The notes: a model not told the origin generated them from the sequence alone. A DNA stretch of 64,000 bases from Paucidesulfovibrio sp036541255 (GCA_036541255.1 JAZHDD010000017.1:1-64000); one strand, 5' to 3'. Numbered from the stretch's first letter, positions 26,251 through 35,355 are shown. Translations and numbers: made by a program.

Positions 26251-27399
26251 ATGACACATCCCCTGTTCCGCAATGCCGACGTGTTGCTTTCCCTGACGTT
26301 TCTGCTGCTCTGCTCCGTGCTCTGGTTCGTGCCTACCGGGTTCGAATCGCGCGTGGACAGCCGCGCCGTACAATGCAAGGCCGAAATATTGGACACGGAC
26401 GACGTGGACATCCAGCGCCTGGGGCTCGTGCTCGCCGGGGAGCAGAGCGTGCGTTTGCGTGTGCTGGACGGCCCCTTTGCCGGGCGCGAATTCCAGGGAG
26501 TGAACCCCCTGCTCGGACAGATGGACCGCGACAAGATATTTCAGCCCGGCGATACGGCCCTGGTGGTGTTGACTTTGGAAGAGAATGGCGAGGTGCTCTA
26601 CGTCAATCCGCAGGAGCATTACCGCATTGGGCTGGAATTGCTTCTGCTGGGCATGTTCGCGGGCCTGCTGTTGCTCTTCGGGGGCTGGACCGGAGCCAAA
26701 GCCTTGTTGTCCTTCGTTTTTGCAGGACTGATGATCTGGAAGGTGCTGGTGCCCCTGCTGCTGCTCGGAGCCGATCCCATCCGGCTGTCCCTGGGCGTGG
26801 TGGCCCTGCTTTGCGGAGCGATCATCTTCCTTGTTGCCGGGCTGACGCGCAAGGGGCTGGCCGCGTTCCTGGGCGCGTTTCTCGGTGTGCTCACCAGTTG
26901 CTTCCTGGCCGTGCTTTTCACCGACGCCTTCCACGTGCACGGCGCGCTGTTGCCGTTTGCCTCGACTCTGCTCTATTCGGGCTATGCCCATCTGGATCTG
27001 ACCGGAATCTTCGTGGCCGCAGTGTTCCTGGCCTCCAGCGGCGCGGTCATGGATCTGGCCATGGACGTGGCCGCGAGCATGGACGAGGTGGTTTCCAAGA
27101 AACCGGACATCAGCCGTTTTGAAGCCTTTGTCTCGGGGGTGCGCGTGGGGCGCGCCGTGGTCGGCACCATGACCACCACGCTGCTCCTGGCCTATTCCGG
27201 AGGGTACGTCACGCTGCTCATGGCCTTCATGGCCCAGGGCGTGCCCCTGACCAATACGTTCAACCTGGTCTACGTGGCCGCGGAAATACTCAAGACATTG
27301 GTGGGCAGTTTCGGGCTGGTGCTGGTGGCGCCGTTCACGGCCCTGGCCGGAGCCCTGCTCCTGACCCGGGGAAAAAACACAAACCGCCCCAGGCCATAG
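26251..27399 (+). CDS. YibE/F family membrane protein
   Basis: A 382-residue protein with one N-terminal helix, a soluble beta-rich domain (about 40-125) and about seven further membrane helices. The motifs ASSGAVMDLAMDVAASMDEV and MTTTLLLAYSGGY are characteristic of the YibE/F family (multi-pass proteins of unknown transport role). It begins 63 bases after the phosphatase stop with a hairpin between, so it may or may not share its transcript. The ribosome site is weak. Confidence 0.88.
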   Translation: MTHPLFRNADVLLSLTFLLLCSVLWFVPTGFESRVDSRAVQCKAEILDTDDVDIQRLGLVLAGEQSVRLRVLDGPFAGREFQGVNPLLGQMDRDKIFQPGDTALVVLTLEENGEVLYVNPQEHYRIGLELLLLGMFAGLLLLFGGWTGAKALLSFVFAGLMIWKVLVPLLLLGADPIRLSLGVVALLCGAIIFLVAGLTRKGLAAFLGAFLGVLTSCFLAVLFTDAFHVHGALLPFASTLLYSGYAHLDLTGIFVAAVFLASSGAVMDLAMDVAASMDEVVSKKPDISRFEAFVSGVRVGRAVVGTMTTTLLLAYSGGYVTLLMAFMAQGVPLTNTFNLVYVAAEILKTLVGSFGLVLVAPFTALAGALLLTRGKNTNRPRP

Positions 27400-27410
27400 C
27401 CCGAGGCGGT
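27371..27410 (-). terminator. Terminator of the small acidic-protein gene
   Basis: On the minus strand ACCGCC pairs with GGCGGT through an imperfect longer stem, followed after five bases by TTTTTT. It overlaps the yibE stop codon. Confidence 0.5.
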
Positions 27411-27435
27411 CTGTATTCCGGTGAACCGTCCGGAT

Positions 27436-27798
27436 TTATTCGTCTTCATCCTCGTCCGCATCTTCGTCTTCCAGGCCGACCTTGTCGTCCTCCAGCCGGG
27501 ACCAGGACAGGGACATCTTGATCTTGCTCGTCCCATGGGTGCGTTTGCCCTTGATGGAAAGCTTGATGAGGCTGCCCGGGTAAAAAACCAGTTCTTCTTC
27601 GTCGCTGGCCAGAATGATTCGCCCCCGATCTATGCCGTCCACCACGTGCAGCAGCATGGCCTTAACGGTGCCGGGATCGTCCAGGGTCTCGAACTGGATT
27701 TTTTCCTCGTGCAGCATGGTGCCGCCCTTGTTCTTGAACAAGGCCACGAAATCCGCTGATTTTTCCTTGGCCGCCTTGGCCGCGTCCTTCATCTTCAT
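27436..27798 (-). CDS. Conserved small protein with acidic tail, function unknown
   Basis: A 120-residue soluble protein: basic helical start (MKMKDAAKAAKEKSADFVALF), a beta-rich middle (about 30-100) and a tail of Asp/Glu (LEDEDADEDEDE). No family is named with confidence. ATG 27798 has AAAGGAG 6 bases upstream and is preferred to the in-frame start at 27849. It stands alone between two terminators, convergent with yibE. Confidence 0.7.
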   Translation of the reverse strand: MKMKDAAKAAKEKSADFVALFKNKGGTMLHEEKIQFETLDDPGTVKAMLLHVVDGIDRGRIILASDEEELVFYPGSLIKLSIKGKRTHGTSKIKMSLSWSRLEDDKVGLEDEDADEDEDE

Positions 27799-27874
27799 GC
27801 TCTGCTCCTTTGCGTCGGGCCGTGACGCCCCATGGCTCATGCGGAACACATTTTCGTCATCGGGTCAATACACG

Positions 27875-27911
27875 AAAAAAAACGACCCGGGGTCTATGCC
27901 GGGCCGTTTTT
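27875..27911 (-). terminator. Terminator of the amino acid ABC operon (bidirectional form)
   Basis: A 9-bp stem (ACGGCCCGG / CCGGGTCGT, one G-T pair) with an 8-base loop, followed on the minus strand by a run of eight T; TTTT also follows on the plus strand. Confidence 0.8.
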
Positions 27912-27931
27912 AGCAATATATTTGCGTTGCG

Positions 27932-28672
27932 CTACAGTATTTGTTGCAGGAACTGTTTGAGCCTCGGGTGTTCGGGGCGCTCGAAGAAGTGGCTCGGCGT
28001 GCCCTGTTCCAGGATTTCGCCTTGGTCCATGAACACGATTTTGTCCGCCACTTCGCGGGCAAAGCCCATTTCGTGCGTGACCACGACCATGGTCATGCCC
28101 TCGCGCGCCAAGTTGGCCATGACGTCGAGCACCTCGCCGATCATCTCCGGGTCCAGGGCGCTGGTGGGCTCGTCAAAGAGCATGATCTTGGGGTTCATGG
28201 CCAGAGCACGGGCAATGGCCACGCGCTGTTGCTGACCGCCCGAGAGCATGGTCGGGAACACATCGGCCTTGTCCTGGATGCCCACCTTGCGCAAAAGGCG
28301 CATGGCAGTTTCCTCGGCTTCGGCCTTGGGCGTGTTTTTGAGCTTCATGGGGGCCATGGTCAGGTTCTGGAGCACGGTCTTGTGCGGAAAAAGGTTGAAG
28401 CTCTGGAAAACCATGCCCAGTTCCATGCGAATCTTGTTGATGTCGTTCTTGGGGTCCATGACCTCCAGGCCATCCACCACGATGGAGCCCTGGTCGATGT
28501 CTTCCAGGCGGTTGATGGAACGCAGGAGGGTGCTTTTGCCGGACCCGGACGGGCCGATGATCACGCACTTCTCGCCCCGGTCGATGTCCAGGGAGACGTT
28601 GTTGAGCGCCTTGAGTTCGCCGAAGAACTTGTAGACGTTGCTGATTCGGATGATGGGCTTAGTCTCGGACAT
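27932..28672 (-). CDS. Polar amino acid ABC transporter, ATP-binding protein (GlnQ type)
   Basis: A 246-residue ATPase of the polar amino acid uptake family, with Walker A GPSGSGKSTLL, signature LSGGQQQRVAIARAL, Walker B IMLFDEPTSALDP and the His switch VVTHEMGFA. It powers the permease encoded just upstream, whose stop overlaps this start by 14 bases. Substrate cannot be told from sequence; glutamine-, cystine- and arginine-type systems share this subfamily. Confidence 0.95.
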   Translation of the reverse strand: MSETKPIIRISNVYKFFGELKALNNVSLDIDRGEKCVIIGPSGSGKSTLLRSINRLEDIDQGSIVVDGLEVMDPKNDINKIRMELGMVFQSFNLFPHKTVLQNLTMAPMKLKNTPKAEAEETAMRLLRKVGIQDKADVFPTMLSGGQQQRVAIARALAMNPKIMLFDEPTSALDPEMIGEVLDVMANLAREGMTMVVVTHEMGFAREVADKIVFMDQGEILEQGTPSHFFERPEHPRLKQFLQQIL

Positions 28673-29489
28673 AATAATTCAACCTTGATTCCATGATGCT
28701 CACGCCCTTGGAGAGCAGCAGAGTGATGAGCAGGTACACCAGGGCGACCATGGTGTAGGCCTCGAAGTAGCTGAAGGAGACGCTCGCAAATTCCCGGCCG
28801 CGACGCAAAATGTCCGCGACGGCCAGGATGGAAACCAGGGAGCTGTCCTTGAGCAGAGCGATGAATTCGTTGCCCACGGGGGGCAGGATCGTGCGCCAGG
28901 CCTGGGGCAGGATCACATAGCGCATGGTCTGGGCGCGGTTGAAGCCGAGCGAGCGTGCAGCCTCGTCCTGGCCCCGGTCGATGGACTCGATGCCGGCCCG
29001 GAATACCTCGCCCATGTAAGCGCCGTAGCAGACGCTCATGGCTGTGACAGCGGCCACCAGGGGCGGCATGTTCTTGAGGAAGATGAACACGAAGTTGGTT
29101 TCCGGCAATTCGCGGAAGAGCTGCCCCAATGCGAAATAGATGTAGAAGAGCTGCACGAGCAAGGGAATGCCGCGAACCACTTCCACGTAGGTGGAGGCCG
29201 CCAGGTTGATGGGCCGGACGCGGGAAATGCGCCCCAGGCCGGTGAAAAGTCCCAGGATCAATGCGCCGATAATGGACAGGATGGTGACCTGGAAGGTCAC
29301 GAGCACGCCGTCGGGCAGGAACTTGAGGATTTTCCAGTAAGGGTCGGGCCTGGTCAGCACAAGGAAGGCGATGATGGCCAGCGCGCCGAGCAAGGATATC
29401 CACCAGGCGTCGAACAGGCCCCGGTCCTTCTTGTGCGGGATGGCTGCGCCGTCGCCCACGTGGATATTGGTAATCTTCGGATCTTTCAT
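28659..29489 (-). CDS. Polar amino acid ABC transporter, permease
   Basis: A 276-residue HisM/GlnP-type permease with five or six membrane helices and the EAA loop (YMGEVFRAGIESIDRGQDEAARSLG) that contacts the ATPase. A cytoplasmic N-terminal extension of about 40 residues precedes the first helix. ATG 29489 is favoured over the in-frame ATG 29534, which falls inside the upstream hairpin. It lies between the binding-protein and ATPase genes. Confidence 0.93.
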   Translation of the reverse strand: MKDPKITNIHVGDGAAIPHKKDRGLFDAWWISLLGALAIIAFLVLTRPDPYWKILKFLPDGVLVTFQVTILSIIGALILGLFTGLGRISRVRPINLAASTYVEVVRGIPLLVQLFYIYFALGQLFRELPETNFVFIFLKNMPPLVAAVTAMSVCYGAYMGEVFRAGIESIDRGQDEAARSLGFNRAQTMRYVILPQAWRTILPPVGNEFIALLKDSSLVSILAVADILRRGREFASVSFSYFEAYTMVALVYLLITLLLSKGVSIMESRLNYYVRD

Positions 29490-29522
29490 GTCACTTGTCC
29501 CGTGCGGATGGACTGCAACGCA

Positions 29523-29548
29523 CCGGGGCCGCATAAGCGCGGCCCCGG
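29523..29548 (-). terminator. Intercistronic hairpin between binding-protein and permease genes
   Basis: A perfect 10-bp GC stem (CCGGGGCCGC / GCGGCCCCGG) with a 6-base loop and no strong T run. Typical of a partial terminator that leaves the binding protein in excess over the membrane subunits. Confidence 0.65.
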
Positions 29549-29575
29549 GGATGTTCAGTTATTTCAGAGTGATTT

Positions 29576-30400
29576 TTACTTGAACCACTTGGCGTAGATT
29601 TTGTCGTACTCGCCAGAGGCCTTGACCTTGGCCAGGGCGTCGTTGAGGATCTGCGCGGTTTCGGTGTCGCCCTTCTGCAGCGCAAAGCCGAGGAATTCCT
29701 TCTGGTCTGTCTCGATGACAAAGGCCAGGCTCAGCTTTTCCTTGTACTTCTCGTTCTGCAGCGCATAGTCGTAGGCCACTGCGTCGTCGCAGATGGCGGC
29801 GTCGATGCGGCCGTTGTACAGGTCTTCCACGGCCAGACCGACTTCGTCGTAGCTCTTGGCTTCGGCGCCTTCGACCTTGCCTGCGGCAAAGTAGCCGGTG
29901 GTGCCGATCTGCGCGCCGATGGCCTTGCCGTTCAGGTCGGCGAGGCTGGTGATGCCGGAATCTTTCTGGACCAGCACGCCCTGTTTGACCTCAAAATAAG
30001 GATCGGAAAAGTCCATGGTGCCCTTGCGCTCTTCCGTGATGGACACGGAGGAGGCGATGACGTTGTACTTTCCGGCGCTCAGGCCAGCAAAAATGCCGTC
30101 CCAGGCGGTGTTCTGGATCACAGGCTTGAAGCCGCCCGCTTCGCCCATGGCCATGACCAGCTCGGGGCAGAAACCGATGATGTTCTTGTCCGCGTCCAGG
30201 AATTCCATGGGCGGCCAAGTGCAGTCGGAAGCGAAAACGATTTCTTTCATTTCAGGAGCGGGGGCAGGAGCGGCAGCCTCCTCAACCTTGGCTTCTTCCT
30301 TGGGGGCCTCGGCCTTTTTCTCTTCAGCCTGACCGCAGCCGAGCACGAACAGCAGGCTCAGCGTCGCCATGACAGCAAACATTTTCAGCAAATTTTTCAT
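29576..30400 (-). CDS. Polar amino acid ABC transporter, substrate-binding lipoprotein
   Basis: A 274-residue SBP_bac_3 family protein that captures amino acids in the periplasm. The lipoprotein signal ends at Cys22 (LFVLGC), followed by a linker of Ala/Pro/Glu/Lys (about 25-50) and the two-lobed binding fold (FASDCTWPPMEF, GFCPELVMAMGE, GAQIGTTGYF, AICDDAVAYDY). First gene of the three-gene operon, with a promoter and a leader hairpin about 90-120 bases upstream. Confidence 0.94.
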   Translation of the reverse strand: MKNLLKMFAVMATLSLLFVLGCGQAEEKKAEAPKEEAKVEEAAAPAPAPEMKEIVFASDCTWPPMEFLDADKNIIGFCPELVMAMGEAGGFKPVIQNTAWDGIFAGLSAGKYNVIASSVSITEERKGTMDFSDPYFEVKQGVLVQKDSGITSLADLNGKAIGAQIGTTGYFAAGKVEGAEAKSYDEVGLAVEDLYNGRIDAAICDDAVAYDYALQNEKYKEKLSLAFVIETDQKEFLGFALQKGDTETAQILNDALAKVKASGEYDKIYAKWFK

Positions 30401-30464
30401 TGTATCCCTCCATGTTGTATCCGATCATGCGGACAATGCCGGTCCGCTACGTACCGTACTGGGG

Positions 30465-30485
30465 TGTCCCCACGGCATGGGGACA
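30465..30485 (-). promoter_or_regulatory. Leader hairpin or operator before the binding-protein gene
   Basis: A perfect 8-bp inverted repeat TGTCCCCA / TGGGGACA with a 5-base loop, just downstream of the predicted transcription start. It could be a repressor site or a 5' UTR hairpin. Confidence 0.5.
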
Positions 30486-30494
30486 TCACTGGGG

Positions 30495-30524
30495 GTTATG
30501 GTACATATGGACGCAAGATGTCAA
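30495..30524 (-). promoter_or_regulatory. Promoter of the amino acid ABC operon
   Basis: Minus-strand TTGACA (30524-30519) and CCATAA/CATAAC 17-18 bases downstream. Confidence 0.55.
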
Positions 30525-30619
30525 ATTCTTTCATCGATTTCTCCCGGACAACACAAGTTCTTGGGAGAATAGCTGAACGAGGTAAAGCCAAATCGACGAG
30601 ACGGTCGATCAGGAACGGA

Positions 30620-30651
30620 AAAGGTAAAGAATGCCCCGCTCAGAAGCAGGG
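30620..30651 (-). terminator. Terminator of the EamA transporter gene
   Basis: On the minus strand a 7-bp stem (CCCTGCT / AGCGGGG, one G-T pair) with a TCTG loop is followed by a T-rich tract. It lies 39 bases past the EamA stop. Confidence 0.5.
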
Positions 30652-30689
30652 TATTGATGCGGGAGGTGAAGCTGCTCCAGTTTGGGGAG

Positions 30690-31568
30690 TCAGGGGCGCA
30701 GCTGGGAAAGAAGCATGCCTGCCAGCATCAGACCGCAGCCTGCCATTTCGCGCATGCCGAGCAGCTCGCTCAGCACGATCCAGCCCGCGACCGCGGCAAA
30801 GACCGCTTCCAGGCTGAGGATGATGGAGGCGTGCGCCGGGTCCGCCTCCTGCTGAGCCACGACCTGGAGCGTGTAGGCCACGCCTGTGGACATCAGGCCG
30901 CAATAGAGGATGGCGTCGCCTGCGCCGAGCACCGCGTGCCAGGTGATGGTTTCGGTACACAGGGCCACGGACAGGCTCAACAGACCGCAGACCATGAATT
31001 GGGCCTGGGCCAGGGCCAGGGGATTCATGCGCGGGGCCAGCCAGCCGATGAGGATCATGTGCGCGGACCAGAAAAAAGCGCCTACCAGAACATAAAGGTC
31101 GCCCTGAGAGATGGACATGTCCTGCTGGATGGAGAGCAAGTAGAGGCCGACGACCGCCAAGGATGCGCCGAGCCAGGTGCCCCAGCCCGGCCGCTGCCGG
31201 AAAAGCAGTCCCATGATCGGGGTGATGACCACGTACAAGCCGGTGATGAATCCGGCATTGCCCGCGGTCGTGGTCATGATGCCGATCTGCTGCAGGGCCG
31301 CGCCCCCAAAGAGCACACAGCCAGCCAGGGCTCCGCCCCAGAAGTAGATGCCGGAGCCGCGTTGCTGCTGGTAGGCTGCCGGGGCGGTGCGTTTCAGCGA
31401 AAAAATCACCAAAGGGGTCAGGGCCACGGAGCCGAGCACAAAGCGGATGCCGTTGAAGGAAAACGGTCCGAGATAGTCCATGCCCGTCTTTTGAAAGACA
31501 AAGGCCGTGCCCCAGATCAGGGCGGTGATCAAGAGCAGAAAGTCGGATTTGAGGGCGGACGTGTTCAT
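30690..31568 (-). CDS. EamA/DMT-family transporter
   Basis: A 292-residue inner-membrane protein with ten predicted helices arranged as two EamA repeats (about 8-140 and 150-290; WGTAFVFQKTGMDYLGPF opens the first). Drug/metabolite transporters of this group usually export amino acids or small metabolites; substrate unknown. ATG 31568 has AAGGAG 4 bases upstream, so it is preferred to the in-frame ATG 31598. Single-gene unit. Confidence 0.92.
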   Translation of the reverse strand: MNTSALKSDFLLLITALIWGTAFVFQKTGMDYLGPFSFNGIRFVLGSVALTPLVIFSLKRTAPAAYQQQRGSGIYFWGGALAGCVLFGGAALQQIGIMTTTAGNAGFITGLYVVITPIMGLLFRQRPGWGTWLGASLAVVGLYLLSIQQDMSISQGDLYVLVGAFFWSAHMILIGWLAPRMNPLALAQAQFMVCGLLSLSVALCTETITWHAVLGAGDAILYCGLMSTGVAYTLQVVAQQEADPAHASIILSLEAVFAAVAGWIVLSELLGMREMAGCGLMLAGMLLSQLRP

Positions 31569-31655
31569 GGGGCTCCTTGCGTATGGAAGGAGCCTCATAA
31601 CAGAAGGCCGAGGGAAATGTAAAAGGGGGAAGGCCTCCTGACCCGGCAGGAAAAG

Positions 31656-32576
31656 CTAGGCCAGTCCCTGGTCCAGTTCCTGTTTGAGTTCCTCGAGCAC
31701 CTCGTCGGCCAGGATGTTGGGCACTTGGCAGGTGCCCACCTGGGAATGGCCGCCGCCGCCGTAGCGGAGCATGAGGCGCCCGATGTCCGAGGTGCAGCTG
31801 CGGTTGAGGATGGAATGGCCCACGGAAAAAACCGTGTTCTGACGGTCCCGCCCCCAGAGCACCTGAATGGAGACGTTGCATTCCGGAAAGAGCGAATACA
31901 TGGTGAAACGGTTGCCCTGGGGCACGTCGACCATGCCGCGCGTATCCAGCACGAGCACGTTGCCGTAGACTGTGATGTTTTCCAGGAGCATCTTGCGGAA
32001 GTGGGTCTCCTGCATGAAATAGCGCTCTACGCGCTCGGCCACGTCCGGCTGTTCCAGGATGTCCTCCACGGGCATGGTCCGGATGTAGCCGATGAGGTCT
32101 TCCATGAGCCGGTAATTGGAGATGGTGAAGAAGCGGTAGAGCCCCAGGCCCGTGCGCGGGTCCATGATGAAGCCGAGCAGTATCCAGCCTTCGGGGTGCA
32201 GGATTTCCGTGAGGTTGAGGTCGCCGGAGTCTACCTTGTCGACATAATACAACATCTCATCGAAACGGGAACCGAACTTCTTTTCCCCTCCGAAGTATTC
32301 CCAGATGAGCCGTGCGCAGCTGGGCGCGGGCCGCGAAAGCCCTTTGAATTCCACTCCGTCGGCCAAACGTTGATGCTCCGAGGAGTGATGGTCGAACCAA
32401 TAGCCGCAGCCCGGAATGAAGGGCACGTTGCAGACGATGTCCTCGGGGTTGCCGGGGTACTTGCCGTCCTGCACGTCCTTGGGGTGCACGAACAGCCAGT
32501 TGTCCATGAGGCCGAGGTCCGTGAGCAGCACGGCGCAAGCCAATCCGTCGAAGTCGGCGCGTGTAACGAGTCGCAA
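31656..32576 (-). CDS. DHH-family phosphoesterase
   Basis: A 306-residue DHH-superfamily hydrolase of the exopolyphosphatase/nanoRNase group. The metal motifs are visible: TRADFDGLACAV near the start, FDHHSSEH (the DHH motif, about 75) and the C-terminal DHHA1 motif GGGGHSQVGTCQV. Substrates in the group include oligoribonucleotides, cyclic dinucleotide products and polyphosphate; which applies here is not evident. The start is TTG 32576, chosen because GGGGGAGGAA lies 4 bases upstream and it gives the family N-terminus. The open frame continues to 32981 without another signal. Confidence 0.85.
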   Translation of the reverse strand: MRLVTRADFDGLACAVLLTDLGLMDNWLFVHPKDVQDGKYPGNPEDIVCNVPFIPGCGYWFDHHSSEHQRLADGVEFKGLSRPAPSCARLIWEYFGGEKKFGSRFDEMLYYVDKVDSGDLNLTEILHPEGWILLGFIMDPRTGLGLYRFFTISNYRLMEDLIGYIRTMPVEDILEQPDVAERVERYFMQETHFRKMLLENITVYGNVLVLDTRGMVDVPQGNRFTMYSLFPECNVSIQVLWGRDRQNTVFSVGHSILNRSCTSDIGRLMLRYGGGGHSQVGTCQVPNILADEVLEELKQELDQGLA

Positions 32577-32752
32577 GTGGTTCCTCCCCCAAGGCTCTTC
32601 GGACAGTGGAAGGTCCGCCGGATAGAGCGGGCATTGAAAAAGGATAGGGGAAAAGTTGTTTTGCCGCAATGACGTTACACGGGAAAATAGGTCCAGCGCA
32701 GATGTTTTTCTCGCGTCAATGTGAACTTTCGGGGAAGTTTTTCTTTTTAATG

Positions 32753-33145
32753 TCAGGCGGATTGGCGCGTTTTTGCCGCGCTCATGCGTTCCAGAAGATT
32801 GCGGTAGTATTCGTCGTGCTGTTCCATGTCCAGGCGGCGGCCCGTGCGCGCATTGAGCCGGGAGATCATCAGATTGAGCTTTTGCATCTGGCGGTAACGC
32901 TCTTGTTCGTCTTGCATGCCCGCAAGCAGCTCCAGGGCGGTGTTGATTTCCTTGCGGGCTTCCAGTTCCGGAGGCAGGCAATTGGCGTTTTTGAGGATTT
33001 TGTAGGCCATGCGCAAGTCCGGCGGGATCATGGAATCGTCCTCGTATTCCAGGGGGCGGCCCGCGCCTTCCAGGTCATTGAAAGCGCCCTCGCGTTGAGC
33101 CTTGCGGATGGCCTCCTCGGCCATTTGTTCGATGAACCGCAACAT
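32753..33145 (-). CDS. DUF1992 (DnaJ-related YhdN-like) protein
   Basis: A 130-residue soluble helical protein. The block IRKAQREGAFNDLEGAGRPLEYED followed by LRMAYKILKNANCLPPELE is the DUF1992 signature. Family members are sometimes attached to J-domains, but none is present here. Role unknown. It is divergent from the SMP-30-like gene, with a 126-base gap between the two starts. Confidence 0.88.
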   Translation of the reverse strand: MLRFIEQMAEEAIRKAQREGAFNDLEGAGRPLEYEDDSMIPPDLRMAYKILKNANCLPPELEARKEINTALELLAGMQDEQERYRQMQKLNLMISRLNARTGRRLDMEQHDEYYRNLLERMSAAKTRQSA

Positions 33146-33271
33146 GGCCGAAATCTATTCCCGGTCCGGATCGGGGTCAAGACCGTGCGCTTTGCGTTTT
33201 TTTTATGAATCGACAGGGCTTGCCCTCTGCGGGAGTGGCGTTGCATCGCCGGAAGCGGTATAGCCGAAGCC

Positions 33272-34321
33272 ATGCGCTGGATCATGACCATATTCTGTCT
33301 TGTCCTGGCCTATTTCCTTTTCTGGCCGCTGGACACGGACCCACAGGCCTGGAAGCCCCGGCCCGATCCCGGGTTGGGCGGCGTGTTCAGCCCCACGGGC
33401 GGATTGCGCGCAGAGCAACTGTTGGGCGACATGCTGGCCCCCGAAGGCTTGGCTCTGGACCCGGAAGGCCGCGTTTGCACCGGGGCTGCGGACGGAAGCG
33501 TGCATCGTCTTGATGCTCTGGAATCCACCCTGCTGGCCCGGTTGCCGGGTCGTCCCCTGGGGCTCTGTTTCGGACCGGAGGGCAGTTTATATGTCTGTCT
33601 GGGCGATAAGGGGCTCTGGGTGGTGCCGCCGGGGAGCGAACCCCGGCAACTTTGCGCCGAGGCCGACGGCCTGCCCGTGCGTTTCGCCAATGCCTGCGCC
33701 ATGGGGCCGCAGGGGCGGATATGGTTCACTGATTCCAGCCGCTTGCCGCCCGAACGCATCCTGGATGCCTTTCTGGAGCAGTCGCCGCACGGGCGGATCA
33801 TTTCCTGCGATCCGCGTACAGGAGAATCAAGAACGGAAGTGGACGGACTGTTTTTTGCCAACGGCTTGGCTTTCTGCCCGGCCGGCGATTCCCTGCTGAT
33901 CTGCGAGACCGACCGCTACCGCGTGTTGCGGCGCTGGATATCCGGCCCGAATCAGGGGCGGACCGATATCTTCATCGACAACCTTCCAGGCTATCCCGAC
34001 AACCTCAGCCGCACGGCGGACGGGTTCTGGCTGGCCCTGGTTTCCCGCCGCGACCAGTTGTTGGACGAGACGCTGCTGCCCCGGCCCTGGTTGCGGCGCA
34101 TGGTGTTGCGTTTGCCGCACGCGTTGCTCCCGGGCCCGGAGCCTGAAAGCGTTGTCATGCGGCTGGACGGACAGGGCCGGGTCATGGCCTGCTTGTCCGG
34201 CAGCCCGGAGAGCTATGGCGGCGTGACCTCGGTCCTGGAACATGATGGCCGGCTCTATCTGGGCAGCCGCATGGAGCGGGGCGTGGGCGTGCTGACCGTG
34301 AACAGGGAGCAGAGCCCATGA
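33272..34321 (+). CDS. SMP-30/strictosidine-synthase-like six-bladed propeller protein
   Basis: A 349-residue protein with an N-terminal hydrophobic anchor (about 4-20) and a beta-propeller of the SMP-30/gluconolactonase/strictosidine synthase group (APEGLALDPEGRVCTGAADG, GRIWFTDSS, FFANGLAFCPAGDSLLICETDRYRVLR, YPDNLSRTADGFWLALV). Relatives are periplasmic or membrane-tethered lactonases or ester hydrolases. Its stop overlaps the epimerase start by 4 bases. The link to HpnA- and HpnN-like genes suggests an envelope-lipid role. Confidence 0.82.
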   Translation: MRWIMTIFCLVLAYFLFWPLDTDPQAWKPRPDPGLGGVFSPTGGLRAEQLLGDMLAPEGLALDPEGRVCTGAADGSVHRLDALESTLLARLPGRPLGLCFGPEGSLYVCLGDKGLWVVPPGSEPRQLCAEADGLPVRFANACAMGPQGRIWFTDSSRLPPERILDAFLEQSPHGRIISCDPRTGESRTEVDGLFFANGLAFCPAGDSLLICETDRYRVLRRWISGPNQGRTDIFIDNLPGYPDNLSRTADGFWLALVSRRDQLLDETLLPRPWLRRMVLRLPHALLPGPEPESVVMRLDGQGRVMACLSGSPESYGGVTSVLEHDGRLYLGSRMERGVGVLTVNREQSP

Positions 34322-35355
34322 TCCGGGACATGCGCGGCCCTGTGCTGGTCACGGGCGGGACGGGTTTTATCGGCGGACATCTGGTGCGGCTGCTCCTGGA
34401 GCAGGGGCATGAGGTGCGCGTGCTTTGCCGTTCCGCCGCTGCCGAAGCGCGCGTTCCCAAAGACGCCCAGGCCGTTGCCGGCGACGTGGCCGACGCAAAC
34501 TCGCTGTGCTCGGCCCTGGAGGGCTGCGGGCTTGTGTTCCATCTTGCGGCCAATGCCAATCTGTTCGACCATGACTCTGCCGTGTTCGAGCAGGTCAATC
34601 ACCAGGGTACCCGCAATCTGTTGCGGGCGGCGCAGGAAGCCGGCGTGGCCCGCGTGGTGCACTGCTCGTCCGAGGCCGTGCTGGCCCGAAAAACGCCGGA
34701 CGGTCCGGCCACCGCGGTCACCGCGACCCGGCTGGAGGACATGCCCGGAGAGTATTGCCGTTCCAAATGGCTGGCGGATCAGGCCTGTTTCGAGGCCGCG
34801 GCCCAGGGCCTGGATGTTGTCGTGGCCGTGCCCGTGGTGCCTGTGGGACCGGGCGACGTGAACCTGACCCCGCCCACGCGCATGTTGCGCGATTTTTGTC
34901 GTGGAAAGATCAAGGGGTACGTGTCCTCCAGCCTGGGACTGGCGGACGTGCGCGACATTGCGGCCGGGCTGTTGGCCTGTGCCGAACGCGGTACCTCTGG
35001 CCGCCGCTATCTTTTGGCTGCGGAGAATCGGCAACTTGTCGATCTGTTTGCGCTGCTTTCCCGGCTCACAGGGCGGCCTGCACCGCGTTTGCGCGTGCCG
35101 GGTCAAGCGGCCCTGGCCTTTGCCTGGTTGGAAGAGCAGTGGTGCCGTTTGCGACGCGGCACGCCGTTGGCCTCGGTGGCCGGGGTGCGGTTGGCCATGC
35201 GCGGCACGCTCTACGACGGCTCGGCCGATGCCCGCGAACTTGGCCTGACCTATCGGCCCGTGGATGCGGCCCTGGCCGAAGCCCTTGTCTGGCTGGAACA
35301 GCAGGGACTTGTGCCGCCGTTGTCCAAGAAGAACACCGAGGATGTGCATGCCTGA
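34318..35355 (+). CDS. hpnA: HpnA-like NAD-dependent sugar epimerase/dehydrogenase
   Basis: A 345-residue extended short-chain dehydrogenase with the NAD-binding TGGTGFIGGH at about 11-20 and the YxxxK pair in EYCRSKWLAD. Residues about 160-250 (VPVVPVGPGDVNLTPPTRM, then YVSSSLGLADVRDIAAG) match the hopanoid-associated HpnA pattern. HpnA family members accompany hopanoid side-chain genes. It overlaps both neighbours (4 and 8 bases), so this is one operon. No squalene-hopene cyclase lies in the window, so the hopanoid link is by family only. Confidence 0.83.
   Translation: MIRDMRGPVLVTGGTGFIGGHLVRLLLEQGHEVRVLCRSAAAEARVPKDAQAVAGDVADANSLCSALEGCGLVFHLAANANLFDHDSAVFEQVNHQGTRNLLRAAQEAGVARVVHCSSEAVLARKTPDGPATAVTATRLEDMPGEYCRSKWLADQACFEAAAQGLDVVVAVPVVPVGPGDVNLTPPTRMLRDFCRGKIKGYVSSSLGLADVRDIAAGLLACAERGTSGRRYLLAAENRQLVDLFALLSRLTGRPAPRLRVPGQAALAFAWLEEQWCRLRRGTPLASVAGVRLAMRGTLYDGSADARELGLTYRPVDAALAEALVWLEQQGLVPPLSKKNTEDVHA

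Noticed and set aside
24607..26991. 794-residue minus-strand frame opposite the phosphatase and yibE
   Set aside because: It crosses two real genes and their gap and has no motif; shadow frame.
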